Below, piece by piece: positions 33,741 through 42,277 of a stretch of 64,000 nt of DNA. The notes beneath the pieces are model-generated. The model saw only the letters and a program-made list of their open reading frames with translations. It searched no databases and was not told the origin of the DNA. Position numbers and translations under genes: made by a program. Every line of letters begins with the position of its first letter. Position 1 is the first letter of the stretch. Source of the stretch: Acidaminococcus fermentans (GTDB lineage Bacteria > Bacillota > Negativicutes > Acidaminococcales > Acidaminococcaceae); contig NZ_VULN01000008.1 of assembly GCF_009696675.1 (NCBI RefSeq), forward strand, positions 1 through 64,000, written 5' to 3'.

Positions 33741-34514
33741 TTACCGATTCCGGTGTGCTTTCACCCGCTCTGCATGACGCTTTGCTGCTTCTTCCGTGCG
33801 GAAAGCACTCCAGCCGTTGAGTGCCTTCATCAGGGCCATGCGGGATTCATGGCTGGCTTTGGTCCCCATGCCGATGCGCAGGAGCCAGCTCCTGAAGTAG
33901 TACTTTTCATTTTCCGGTTTCTTCACCGCAGGCTGTACCCGCTTTGCCTTGCGGGCCGCGCTGATCAGGAAGGCGAAGAGTTCCACCATGGCCCGGTTCT
34001 TTACGGTGTTCCCCGTGTCGGCAAAGCAGAAGGTCACCGATTCTTCATTCAGACGGATGCCCTTATTGCCATTCTGGCAGGCACCGTACACCTTGAAGAA
34101 GGAAGCGGCGTCGGTCAGTGTAGCTTCTTTCAGGGCCGTTACGCAGTCTTCGGTAATCTGGAAGTTCTCAGAGCCTGCAGCGCGGTTCAGCAGGTACTGC
34201 TGGGCGCTTAGGGTGAAGATCAGGCTGCGGAGGTGGATGCCATCCATCCCGTCAATGGGCACACTGACTTCGATGGTTTCCGTTTCGGTGTCTGCTTCCG
34301 GTTCCACCAGCCCTTCCTCTTCGAGGAAGCGGCGCAGGGCCTGCTGCGTCTTTTCGTTGTCGCATTCGATTTCTCCGCTTCGGAGGATGCGGAAGCCGCG
34401 GCCTTCAAAGGCGAAGGTCGGGGTCCCTGCGTAATGCAGCTTTTCGTTATGGTTGAAGGGAATCAGGCGTTTCGCCAGTTCCTTGCGGTCGTCCAGATTG
34501 GTTTTGATGGTCAT
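33741..34514 (-). CDS. Amidoligase-cassette partner protein
   Basis: 257 residues from ATG 34514 (AGGAGG upstream); the open frame to 34667 lies across the promoter and was discarded. The N-terminal half has GTPTFAFEGRGFRILRSGEI and an acidic linker (EPEADTETETIEVSVPIDG). The C-terminal end (ENEKYYFRSWLLRIGMG...AFR) parallels the amidoligase end (DNEKYAFRCWMLRLGLIG...AWR). I do not recognise a catalytic domain. It may be the substrate or a partner of the ligase; this is inference. Confidence 0.7.
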   Translation of the reverse strand: MTIKTNLDDRKELAKRLIPFNHNEKLHYAGTPTFAFEGRGFRILRSGEIECDNEKTQQALRRFLEEEGLVEPEADTETETIEVSVPIDGMDGIHLRSLIFTLSAQQYLLNRAAGSENFQITEDCVTALKEATLTDAASFFKVYGACQNGNKGIRLNEESVTFCFADTGNTVKNRAMVELFAFLISAARKAKRVQPAVKKPENEKYYFRSWLLRIGMGTKASHESRMALMKALNGWSAFRTEEAAKRHAERVKAHRNR

Positions 34515-34543
34515 AGGTATGTACCTCCTTTTTTTTGTTAGTA

Positions 34544-34575
34544 CATATATCACTCTGAACGCCGATAATAGCAAG
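34544..34575 (-). promoter_or_regulatory. AGAGTGATATAT-family promoter, copy D
   Basis: CTTGCTA-N11-CAGAGTGATATATG on the - strand, 30 bases before ATG 34514. Confidence 0.7.
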
Positions 34576-34599
34576 TTATTTCTGCATCTTTTTGAGAAA

Positions 34600-35850
34600 T
34601 TAATCATCTGCTTCCGGCACAATATCGCCGTAGGGAATTTTCTCATCCCCGCGCAGTACAAACACACCTGCGTCCCCGCATTCGCTGATGTATCGCTTTA
34701 CAATGACATCGACGAACTTCTCATCAAGCTCGATACCGTAACAGATGCGATTCGTCTGCTGGCAGGCCATGAGCGTCGAACCGGAGCCGAGGAACGGGTC
34801 CAGGATGATGCAGTGGCTCATGGACGAATTCTGTATGGGGTACGCCATCAAGGCGATGGGCTTCATGGTCGGATGCTCTTTGCTGGCTTTCGGCCTGTCG
34901 TATTCCCAGATGGTCGTCTGCTTGCGGTCGGAATACCATTGATGCCTGCCGTTCAGCTTCCAGCCAAAAAGACACGGCTCATGCTGCCATTGGTACGGGC
35001 TGCGCCCCAGCACCAGGGCGTTCTTCTTCCAGATGCAGCAGCCGGACAGGTAAAAGCCTGCGTCCTTGAATGCCTTGCGGAAGTTCAATCCCTGGGTATC
35101 GGCGTGGAACACATAGATGGAAGCATCCTGCTCCATGTTCTGTTCCATATTGACAAAAGCCGCAAAGAGGAACTGGTAGAACTTATCGTCCGGCATATTG
35201 TCGTTCTTGATCTTGCCGGCTGTTTCTTCCACATCGACGTTATAGGGCGGGTCCGTCAGCACCATGTTGGCTTTCTTCCCGGCCATCAGCCGTTCATAAG
35301 TCTCCGGCAGTGTGGCATCGCCGCAGATGACGCGGTGGTCACCCAGGAGCCAGATATCTCCTTCCCTGGCAACAGTCGGCTTTTCCAGTTCTCCGTCGAC
35401 GTCGAAGTCATCTTCCTTGATTTTCTTGTTGTACACTTTCGAGAAGAGCTGCTCGACTTCCGGTGCTTCAAAGCCTGTCAGGTCGACGTTGAAGTCGACG
35501 CTCTGCAAATCGACGATAAGGTCGGCCAGGAGCTGTTCGTTCCAGGCACCCGTGATTTTATTGAGCGCGATGTTGAGTGCCTTGACCTTGTGTTCATCCT
35601 CGATATGAACGACGACACACTGGACTTCTTCGTAGCCCAGGTTCTTCAGCACCGTCAGTCGCTGATGTCCGCCGATGACCGTCATGTCGTAGTTGACGAT
35701 GATGGGTTCCACATAGCCGAACTCCTCGATGGACTTCTTGATTTTCTCGTATTCCTTGTCGCCGGGCTTCAGCTGTTTCCTGGGGTTATAGGCTGCCGGC
35801 TTCAGTGAACCGATGGGCAGCATCTTCCATTCCATATCCGATGTCTTCAC
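34600..35850 (-). CDS. ParB-like domain fused to DNA methyltransferase
   Basis: 416 residues. Residues about 10-105 are a ParB/sulfiredoxin-type domain (PAAYNPRK, IGGHQR at 59-64). Residues about 165-405 are an N6/N4 methyltransferase with DPPY at 200-203 and the cofactor motif LDPFLGSGST near 365. It probably methylates phage DNA against host restriction. GTG 35850 is used as start because AGGAG lies seven bases before it. It overlaps the preceding HTH gene by 65 bases. Confidence 0.9.
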   Translation of the reverse strand: MKTSDMEWKMLPIGSLKPAAYNPRKQLKPGDKEYEKIKKSIEEFGYVEPIIVNYDMTVIGGHQRLTVLKNLGYEEVQCVVVHIEDEHKVKALNIALNKITGAWNEQLLADLIVDLQSVDFNVDLTGFEAPEVEQLFSKVYNKKIKEDDFDVDGELEKPTVAREGDIWLLGDHRVICGDATLPETYERLMAGKKANMVLTDPPYNVDVEETAGKIKNDNMPDDKFYQFLFAAFVNMEQNMEQDASIYVFHADTQGLNFRKAFKDAGFYLSGCCIWKKNALVLGRSPYQWQHEPCLFGWKLNGRHQWYSDRKQTTIWEYDRPKASKEHPTMKPIALMAYPIQNSSMSHCIILDPFLGSGSTLMACQQTNRICYGIELDEKFVDVIVKRYISECGDAGVFVLRGDEKIPYGDIVPEADD

Positions 35851-36025
35851 ACGCTTGCTCCTCTCTGAAGGCAGCTGCTACCGCCCGGCCGTAACCGGCG
35901 AGGTGGTGCCACCTGCAATAATTCCGTACGCTGTCCCGTGACAGCTTGGTCTTCCTGGCGATGGCCTTATAGCCCATTCCCTGTTTTCGCAGGCTTTCAA
36001 TCTGCCGCCGTTGGCAGTCATTCAT
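35786..36025 (-). CDS. Small helix-turn-helix protein
   Basis: 79 residues. The first 45 hold a resolvase/sigma-type helix-turn-helix (GYKAIARKTKLSRDSVRNYC). They resemble the start of the HTH/zinc protein at 4755-5147 but have no zinc ribbon. AAAGGAG precedes ATG 36025. The 65-base overlap with the methyltransferase gene is long, so its last 20 residues are poorly constrained. Likely DNA-binding regulator. Confidence 0.72.
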   Translation of the reverse strand: MNDCQRRQIESLRKQGMGYKAIARKTKLSRDSVRNYCRWHHLAGYGRAVAAAFREEQACEDIGYGMEDAAHRFTEAGSL

Positions 36026-36089
36026 ACGCGGCTCCTTTCACACAACAAAAAAGCCCCGGGCCAATCGGCCTAGAGCAAAGAATTCAATT

Positions 36090-36210
36090 TTAGATGCCGG
36101 GTATCCCCCCTTATGAATTTCGCGTTTTTTCACGTTTGAGGGGGCGGCGGTCATGGGCAGAAGGGTCACAGAGATTTGCATCCCCCCAGCCCCATTGGTC
36201 TTTTTGAGAC
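36090..36210. other. Candidate cos/packaging region
   Basis: No gene is seen from 36026 to 36278. The stretch has G-runs on both strands (CCCCCC near 36106 and 36182; GAGGGGGCGGCGG near 36143), ACGCGAAATTC on the - strand, and a position next to an HNH nuclease gene. It resembles the sequences I remember next to HNH/terminase modules of HK97-like Firmicutes phages. The terminase genes are 5 kb away, separated by the amidoligase cassette. Confidence 0.35.
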
Positions 36211-36278
36211 GCTGATGCTTGTTTCCGTCAGTTGCTCAATGATAAACTATAAGTAAATGATGATAAGGAGTTGGTACT

Positions 36279-36677
36279 ATGCTGGCAAACCGGAAAAGGA
36301 TTCACCTGTTCGCCGCTGTATGGCTGAGTCGTTTCAAAAGACATTCCTGCCAACCGAGTAATTTCTTTCTCAATGATTTTGAACATTGGTTTGGTGAGGA
36401 ATGCCGTTTACTTGGATTTGAAATGGATTGCAGCAAAAGGTACGAACAGAGGATAACGGAAGAACGCCTGAAGTCTGATAACAATGCCACTGACTTAAAT
36501 CTCATTCCTAATATATACAATTGGGAAACCCTGGGGTCTGGCTTGATCTCCCAATGGCGTTATCTAACACATTGGGAAATGGGGCCCTTGGAAAAGGTCA
36601 TGCCAGAATACCTTCCATGGTTCATTCTCATGCTGGAGCAACTCTACAAAAGCTCAGCGCCCAAAAAAGAAAGCTAA
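36279..36677 (+). CDS. Putative moron beside the packaging region
   Basis: 132 residues on the strand opposite to the phage genes. AAGGAG precedes the ATG, and TATAAG at 36248-36253 may be its -10. No family is named, but SGLISQWRYLTHWEMG...WFILMLEQLY looks like a conserved protein core rather than random sequence. Its stop overlaps the HNH stop by two bases and no terminator lies between. Expression in the lysogen is possible. Confidence 0.6.
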   Translation: MLANRKRIHLFAAVWLSRFKRHSCQPSNFFLNDFEHWFGEECRLLGFEMDCSKRYEQRITEERLKSDNNATDLNLIPNIYNWETLGSGLISQWRYLTHWEMGPLEKVMPEYLPWFILMLEQLYKSSAPKKES

Positions 36678-37033
36678 TATTTATATTCGACGTTCCGGTC
36701 TTCCGTCATCGTCTTATGGTCATGGCAGCTCTTGCAAAGGGGCTGCCAGTTCTTTTCATCCCAGAACAGCTTGGCATCGCCGCGATGCGGTTTGATGTGG
36801 TCCACAACCGTCGCAGGGACGAGGCGTCCCTTTGCCTTGCAGCGGACGCACCAAGGATGACGTTTCAGATAGAACTTCCTGGCTTTCTGCCATTCCCGTC
36901 CGTAACCGCGCGTCTCTGCACTGGCCCGGTCGCCCTGGCACTGCCGTTCGTGTTCGTCACAATATTTTCTTCCATAGGGTACCAGCCTGGGGCAGCCCGG
37001 ATACTTACAGGGCGTCTTCGGTCTTCTTGGCAT
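36674..37033 (-). CDS. HNH endonuclease
   Basis: 119 residues from ATG 37033. An N-terminal zinc knuckle (CKYPGC...YCDEH) is followed by the HNH motif VVDHIKPHRGD...NWQPLCKSCHDHKT with a CxxC pair. HNH proteins next to terminase genes help to cut DNA at cos in HK97-like phages. Here the gene lies beside the candidate cos region, which supports that role. Confidence 0.9.
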   Translation of the reverse strand: MPRRPKTPCKYPGCPRLVPYGRKYCDEHERQCQGDRASAETRGYGREWQKARKFYLKRHPWCVRCKAKGRLVPATVVDHIKPHRGDAKLFWDEKNWQPLCKSCHDHKTMTEDRNVEYKY

Positions 37034-37052
37034 CTTCATCATCTCCGGCATC

Positions 37053-37087
37053 AAAAAAGGACCGATGGCATTTCGCCACGGTCCTTT
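37053..37087 (-). terminator. Terminator of the early operon
   Basis: AAAGGACCG (37056-37064) pairs with CGGTCCTTT (37079-37087), extended by TGGC/GCCA after a bulge. On the - strand it ends in TTTTTT. It separates the early operon from the HNH and late genes. Confidence 0.8.
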
Positions 37088-37144
37088 ATCCTTTTCTTGG
37101 TGATTCTATCATATCACACAGATGGGACTGTAAACAAGAGAAAC

Positions 37145-37615
37145 CTACTGCAACTTCGTGCAATCCGGCTGATTAATTTCTGTCAGATCAAGGTGTGACA
37201 GGGCATCCCGATGGATCTGGTACACACGGCGGGGCTGCAGCTTCATTTTCTCTGCAATCTCCGGCCAGTCTTTAAAGGCCAGGTATCGCAGTTCCAATAC
37301 GATTCTTTCTTTGGGGTCATCCAGCTTGCGGATTGCTTTCATGATGCTGCCTTTGATGTCCACTAAGCGGTCGATGGTTTCGTCCACCTCTTTTTCCAGG
37401 TCCACGAACCGGATGATCACGTTTTCCATCCGCTTGGGGTCCGGCGTACCACTGGGCGGTGTTTCACTAAAGGTATTATTCACCTTGCAGGCCAGATGCC
37501 GCAAGGCCGTCACATGCTCCAATTTGCTATCGATTTCCATGTTGATGTAACGTGCCCGTTCTAAAAATTCTCTTACTTCCATCTGTTTATCTGCTCCTTC
37601 TCTTTCCTCTTTCAT
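37145..37615 (-). CDS. Sigma-like late regulator, DUF1492/ArpU-type
   Basis: 156 residues from ATG 37615. The N-terminal half is a coiled coil (FLERARYINMEIDSKLEHV). The C-terminal half is a sigma region 4-like helix-turn-helix (DPKERIVLELRYLAFKDWPEIAEKMKLQPRRVYQIH). Proteins of this type end the early operon of Firmicutes phages and turn on late genes. It is therefore a candidate activator of the repeated phage promoters reported here. Confidence 0.82.
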   Translation of the reverse strand: MKEEREGADKQMEVREFLERARYINMEIDSKLEHVTALRHLACKVNNTFSETPPSGTPDPKRMENVIIRFVDLEKEVDETIDRLVDIKGSIMKAIRKLDDPKERIVLELRYLAFKDWPEIAEKMKLQPRRVYQIHRDALSHLDLTEINQPDCTKLQ

Positions 37616-37629
37616 AGTATACCCCCATT

Positions 37630-38989
37630 TCACACATTCGTCATTTTCAAGTCCGCTTGAACGGCATCAATCAAAGCCGCCTGGGTTCCGTCCTTCTGCT
37701 CCAGCACCTTCAGGATGCGTTCGTCGATGGTGCCTTTGGCCACGATGTGCTGGACGACGACAGTCTGATCCGTCTGCCCCTGCCGCCAAAGCCGGGCCAC
37801 CGTCTGCTGATACAGCTCTAGGCTCCAGGTCAGGGTGAACCAGATCAGGATGGAACCGCCGCGCTGCAGGTTGAGTCCATGGCCGGCTGAGGCGGGATGG
37901 ATGAGGGCCACTGGGATTTTCCCCGCGTTCCAATCGGCAAAGTCCTTCGAAGACTTCAGCTCCCGGGCCTTCATCCGCTTCTGGATGCGTTCCTTATCAT
38001 GCTTGAACCAATATGCCACTAGGACCGGTTTTCCGTTCGCACTTTCCACCAGATCTTCCAGGGCATCCAGCTTCCGGTCATGGATGGTCACGATGCCTTT
38101 GTCATCGGTATAGATAGCCCCGCTGGCAATCTGGCAGAGTTTCAGCGTGAGGGAAGCGGCATTGGCAGCGGTGACCTCGCCACTCGGCAGTTCCAGGACG
38201 AGGGACTTCTTTAACTCCTCGTACCGCTTCCTTTCCTCATCACTGAGATGGACTTCCTTGGTTACGCTCACGAGTTCCGGCATCTTCAAGTAGTCCCGGG
38301 CTTTCATCGATACGGTAATGTCCGAAATTTGATGATAGATGGCATCCGCCGCACCCGGAAGCGGCTTATACGAATAAACAATGGGGCCGTTGTACCGGTC
38401 CGGTTTGAAGTACTGGTTCCGGTACTGGCTGATGAACCGTCCCAGCCGTTCGCCCATATCCAGGAGCCGGAATTCGGCCCAGAGGTCCATCAGCCCGTTC
38501 CCGGTCGGTGTCCCGGTAAGCCCTACGATGCGTTTCACCTTCGGCCGCATGGCCTTCATGGCTTTGAAGCGTTTGGACTGGTGGTTCTTGAAACTCGACA
38601 GCTCATCCAGTACGACCATGTCAAAAGACAGCTTGCAGTGTTCATAGAGCCAGACCAGGTTCTCCCGGTTCACGATATAGATATCAGCCTGTTTCTGCAA
38701 GGCCCGCCACCGTTCTGCCACGCTGCCGACCACAACGGAACAGGTCAGGTCTTTCAGGTGATCCCATTTCCGGATTTCTTCCGGCCATGTATCCCTGGCA
38801 ACCCGCAGTGGCGCTACGACCAGTACCCGCTTCACTTCAAAGGTATCATACATGAGGTCACGGATGGCCGTCAGCGTCGTCACCGTTTTGCCCTCAGCCA
38901 AGGCCCATATCAAGAAAGACTGCAGCGATTTTATGTTGCTTGATATAGTCAATGGCATATTCCTGGTAGTCATGTGGTATGAACCTCAT
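37630..38989 (-). pseudogene. SNF2-type helicase, frameshifted in motif I
   Basis: The expected start is ATG 38989 (ATGA overlap with the VRR-NUC stop). That frame reads MRFIPHDYQEYAIDYI...AAVFLDMGLG and stops at TGA. The remaining helicase continues in another frame from GKTVTTLTAI with DEAD-like LDELSSFKNH, motif III (GLTGTPTGNG) and a full C-terminal helicase domain (RLWRQGQTDQ). Seven extra bases (GGCTGAG), or one extra base, at about 38894-38900 explain it. An open frame of 447 residues from ATG 38973 has the wrong N terminus and no motif I. A functional product would need a +1 frameshift. Confidence 0.8.
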
Positions 38990-39294
38990 TTGGCATCACC
39001 CCCTTTCCCATCAGGTGTGTGGGCGATAGTTTCCAGCACTTCGGGAATCGTCTCAATGGCATCCAGGACGAATACCTGGTAGCCCAGCCGCCGCAGCATG
39101 GCATGACGCTTCAGTTGCAATGGCCGCGGCTTTTGCCCCGGCGCCTTCACTTCCACAAAGCCCATCTTCCCATCAGCCAATAAGACTAAGCGGTCCGGCA
39201 TACCGGCAAATGACGGCGAAACAAACTTCACTGCCTTACCGCCAGCCTTCTCCGTTTCCATCACCAGATGGTGTTCGATTGCTTTTTCCCGCAT
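38986..39294 (-). CDS. VRR-NUC nuclease
   Basis: 102 residues from ATG 39294 (AAGGTG upstream). EHHLVMETEKAGGKAVKF, then GMPDRLVLL and FVEVKAPGQKP form the VRR-NUC version of the PD-(D/E)XK active site (D, E-x-K). It is a stand-alone phage nuclease usually encoded with an SNF2 helicase, as here, and probably acts on replication or recombination junctions. Confidence 0.93.
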   Translation of the reverse strand: MREKAIEHHLVMETEKAGGKAVKFVSPSFAGMPDRLVLLADGKMGFVEVKAPGQKPRPLQLKRHAMLRRLGYQVFVLDAIETIPEVLETIAHTPDGKGGDAK

Positions 39295-39316
39295 ATTTAT
39301 CACCTTTTCTTTATAG

Positions 39317-39422
39317 GGGTGCAGGTCGGTGAAGGTCGTTTCATAAACTCCTCTTAAAGACATTTTTTCTATTTTTCAGCCCTAAAGGGGGTTTATATAT
39401 TGACCTGCACCGACCTGCACCC
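39317..39422. repeat. Long inverted repeat with direct repeats, possible replication origin
   Basis: GGGTGCAGGTCGGTG (39317-39331) and CACCGACCTGCACCC (39408-39422) are perfect 15-base inverted repeats 76 bases apart. The right arm includes two tandem GACCTGCACC units. The interval is AT-rich. It follows the VapE primase-helicase gene, a usual place for a phage origin. Function not shown. Confidence 0.5.
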
Positions 39423-39432
39423 TTCACTTTTT

Positions 39433-41676
39433 TTACAGGAAATCTGTAACTTTCAGCTTCAGTCCATAAATGAAATACCCGGCTTTCCGCTTACGCCTGT
39501 CGAACCCGGCTTTCTCTAATGCTCCGTAAAAATCCGTCGTGCTGCGGGTATACTCGTTCATCTGCTGGCAATATGCCCGGTAGGCCGTATAAAGCTCCCC
39601 GGACTTCTCGCTGAAAGCGGCATCTTCTTCACAGCAGTCATCCAGGAAGTGCCGAAGCCAGTCATTCTGCCCGCGATATTCATTGATGGCAGATGCGACA
39701 CATTCGGGCGTATCCAGGTGATAATTTTTGGCAATGACCCTCTCCGCCCCTTCGATGATCCACTGCAGGATGGCAGGGCCGGCTTTCTCCACCAGGTAAT
39801 CTGCGTAATTCTTGATGTCGCTCTTTCCTTCGAACTGGGCCTTGAAAGGCATGACGATAAGCCGCCGCCACGTCCCTTCATCATTGGCGCCTACCCTGGG
39901 CAGGTGGTTCGTATAGAGGACCAGCGTATGTGTCGGTACGAACTTGAAAGGATCCTTATACTTCTTTTCACCACTCACCTCATCGGTCGAGCAGAGCTGT
40001 TTCAGGATGGACGTAGAGAGCCGGACGCCTTCTTCCATTTCAGCAGCAATGATCATACGCTTCCCTTTCAGCTCTGCCATTTCCGGACGGACGTTTCGTT
40101 TGCAGCCTGCCGTCAGGGCATCAGCAGAGATGCCGCCGCAGTAGCTGCCGAGGACCCGGGCCAGGGAGTTCCAGTAGGTCGATTTGCCGTTGCGGCCATC
40201 GCCATAGGCGATGACCAGAGCTTCTACATAGACTTTGCCGATGGCCATAAGGCCGCTGATTTCCTGGGCGTAGTCGATGAGCACCGTATCGCCGGTAAAG
40301 AACTGCTGGACGGCCTGTTCCCAGATATCTTTTCCTTCGCTGCCCGGGTCGACAGAAGTACATTTCGTGATGAAATCCGTCGCTTGGTGTTCCTGCCGTC
40401 CCCGCATCCCCTTCCGCAGATCATATGTATAAGATGGGGTGTTCAGCAGAAACTCATCTGCGTCCAGTGCCTGGATGGGCATCTGGACCATGGGCTTCAG
40501 TGCCTGCAGAGCCGACAGGATATAGCGCATATCGCGGCGCTTCAGGACAAACTTCCGGTACGCTTCTGCGGCAAGGTAGGCGGCGTAGGCTTTGGCCTGT
40601 GCTGGCCCAATCATCTTTTCCAGCGTCCGTCCTCCCTTACGGATGATGTCTTCCGAAATCCCTGTCCTGGCTAATTCTTTCAAAGCCTGCTCGGACTGTT
40701 CATTGGCATCGGCGAGCTGCAAATCCAGGAATTCTTCTGCTGCACCGACCGCTGCCTGCCGCGATTCTTCCCAGCAGATGCCGTCATAGCGGATGAAATC
40801 CGTGCTGTCGGTATAGCGCAGTTCATTGCCGTATTCCCTGGCGATGACCTTTGCCTGGCCGATATCCGAGTAATCTTCCGGCCGCAGGGAGTCCCGGGTG
40901 CCGAAGTCGTTGTTGTATTCATCCGGGCTGACGTAGCCGTCCTGTTGGGCGATGCGCTTGCCGAAACGCACAGCACTGTTCCAGATGGTGTTCAGTTCGG
41001 CATCGGGAAGCGGCGGGTCGCACTTTTCCGCTTCGTCGAGGAAAATCTGGTACGCCTTCTCCGTCGCTCCATAACGTTTGATGACGCGGCCGGCAAAACG
41101 GCTCATGGTGCTGTTCCGGCGTCCGGCCGGGATGCTGCGCGACTCGGTATCTCCCACTTTGAGTACCTGGTCGATTGTCACCTCTCCGTCCTGCCACAAC
41201 ACTTTCTCGACGGGACAGCCATAGATGAACCGGGCCGCATCGAGAGCCGCTTCATCGAAGAAGGGATAGGCACGATGGATTGCCCGTTTCAGTTCCGTAT
41301 AGTGCTGTTCATCCGTGATATCGGGAATCCCGAAATAAGCATGGAAGCGTGGTCTGGCACACTTCCCTTCCTTGGGTTTCATGTGATTCCTTGATGGCAC
41401 GACGGCAACCGAGACGTTCGGCAGCATGGCCAGGAGCTTTTCCATGGAAATCCAGTCAGCAGGATTCTCCGAGTGGGTGTTGTCACAATCCATGACCAGG
41501 ACGTCGGCAGAGAGAAAATTTTCCCGCTTCCGATAATAATCTTTGAAGGCCACGCAGACATGGTCAAAGGCTGCTGTCTCCTTCAGGTCTTCTGCGCGGC
41601 AGATGTTCTGCTGCCTGGGATAGCGGCAGTTTGCTTCCACGCCAGCAAAATCTGACCTATAAAGTGTAAAATCCAT
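39433..41676 (-). CDS. Primase-helicase, VapE/P4-type
   Basis: 747 residues. The N-terminal part looks like an archaeo-eukaryotic primase (VLVMDCDNTHSENPADW, RPRFHAYFGIPD). The C-terminal part is a D5/P4-type SF3 helicase with Walker A GDGRNGKST near residue 500 and sensor strands (KGKRMIIAAEMEEG, LVLYTNHLPRV). It would prime and unwind phage DNA at the origin. It is downstream of the polymerase and next to a 15-base inverted repeat. Confidence 0.92.
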   Translation of the reverse strand: MDFTLYRSDFAGVEANCRYPRQQNICRAEDLKETAAFDHVCVAFKDYYRKRENFLSADVLVMDCDNTHSENPADWISMEKLLAMLPNVSVAVVPSRNHMKPKEGKCARPRFHAYFGIPDITDEQHYTELKRAIHRAYPFFDEAALDAARFIYGCPVEKVLWQDGEVTIDQVLKVGDTESRSIPAGRRNSTMSRFAGRVIKRYGATEKAYQIFLDEAEKCDPPLPDAELNTIWNSAVRFGKRIAQQDGYVSPDEYNNDFGTRDSLRPEDYSDIGQAKVIAREYGNELRYTDSTDFIRYDGICWEESRQAAVGAAEEFLDLQLADANEQSEQALKELARTGISEDIIRKGGRTLEKMIGPAQAKAYAAYLAAEAYRKFVLKRRDMRYILSALQALKPMVQMPIQALDADEFLLNTPSYTYDLRKGMRGRQEHQATDFITKCTSVDPGSEGKDIWEQAVQQFFTGDTVLIDYAQEISGLMAIGKVYVEALVIAYGDGRNGKSTYWNSLARVLGSYCGGISADALTAGCKRNVRPEMAELKGKRMIIAAEMEEGVRLSTSILKQLCSTDEVSGEKKYKDPFKFVPTHTLVLYTNHLPRVGANDEGTWRRLIVMPFKAQFEGKSDIKNYADYLVEKAGPAILQWIIEGAERVIAKNYHLDTPECVASAINEYRGQNDWLRHFLDDCCEEDAAFSEKSGELYTAYRAYCQQMNEYTRSTTDFYGALEKAGFDRRKRKAGYFIYGLKLKVTDFL

Positions 41677-42075
41677 TTATTTCACCTCGTTAATATACCG
41701 AATTGGCTTTCCTTTTCTTTGGGCGTACTGGATCTCTTTTTCCATTCCCGCCGAAATCACATCGCCAAATACCCAAAGTTCGACGCAGCGGGATAATAGG
41801 GCGATATCCATAAAGAGCGCCAGTTCCCATTCCGATTCTTCATCGAGGAACTGTGGCAGATATAGATGCGGTGCCAGAGGGATACATCCCTGGTCTACTG
41901 TATAGCGGCAATAGGTACAGGCTTTCCGGATATTTTCTTCCACATCACCGGCATAGGGCGAACAAACGTATACAACCGGCATGAACGGGAACCTTTGGGG
42001 TTCCACGTTCCTGATTGCCTGATACGCCGTCGGGTCCGGATAGTACTCTGCATTACGTTTCGGATTTCTTTCCAT
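41677..42075 (-). CDS. DUF4406/DUF7768-like nucleotide-processing protein
   Basis: 132 residues from ATG 42075; an upstream extension is a shadow of the preceding gene. VYVCSPYAGDVEENIRKA and GCIPLAPHLYLPQFLDE and ELWVFGDVISAGMEKEIQYA fit the nucleoside 2-deoxyribosyltransferase-like fold of DUF4406/DUF7768. A role in nucleotide metabolism during phage replication is inferred; no substrate is known. Confidence 0.8.
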   Translation of the reverse strand: MERNPKRNAEYYPDPTAYQAIRNVEPQRFPFMPVVYVCSPYAGDVEENIRKACTYCRYTVDQGCIPLAPHLYLPQFLDEESEWELALFMDIALLSRCVELWVFGDVISAGMEKEIQYAQRKGKPIRYINEVK

Positions 42076-42274
42076 GCAGTTCCATCCACCCCTCCGCACA
42101 TTCATCGCACAATACTGCCGTCCCCACCAAATCGGCGTCCCCGTCTGACAGGACATCCTGCAGGTCGACAGGTACTTCCCTGCCGCAGACCGGGCAGCGG
42201 CAGAAGACGTTTTCATCATTGATTTCGACCGTCACATCGACACCATCCTTAAGTGCTTCTTTTACGTAAAACAT
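42053..42274 (-). CDS. Small zinc-ribbon phage protein
   Basis: 73 residues. FCRCPVCGREV and LCDECAEGW form a four-cysteine zinc-ribbon. The rest is acidic. It overlaps the DUF4406-like start. Probably a nucleic-acid or protein adaptor in the early operon; not recognised further. Confidence 0.75.
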   Translation of the reverse strand: MFYVKEALKDGVDVTVEINDENVFCRCPVCGREVPVDLQDVLSDGDADLVGTAVLCDECAEGWMELHGKKSET

Positions 42275-42277
42275 GTG

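Noticed and set aside
38973-38975. ATG 38973 as the true helicase start
   Set aside because: The resulting N terminus (MTTRNMPLTISS) has no helicase features, while the frame from 38989 encodes the expected N terminus up to motif I.
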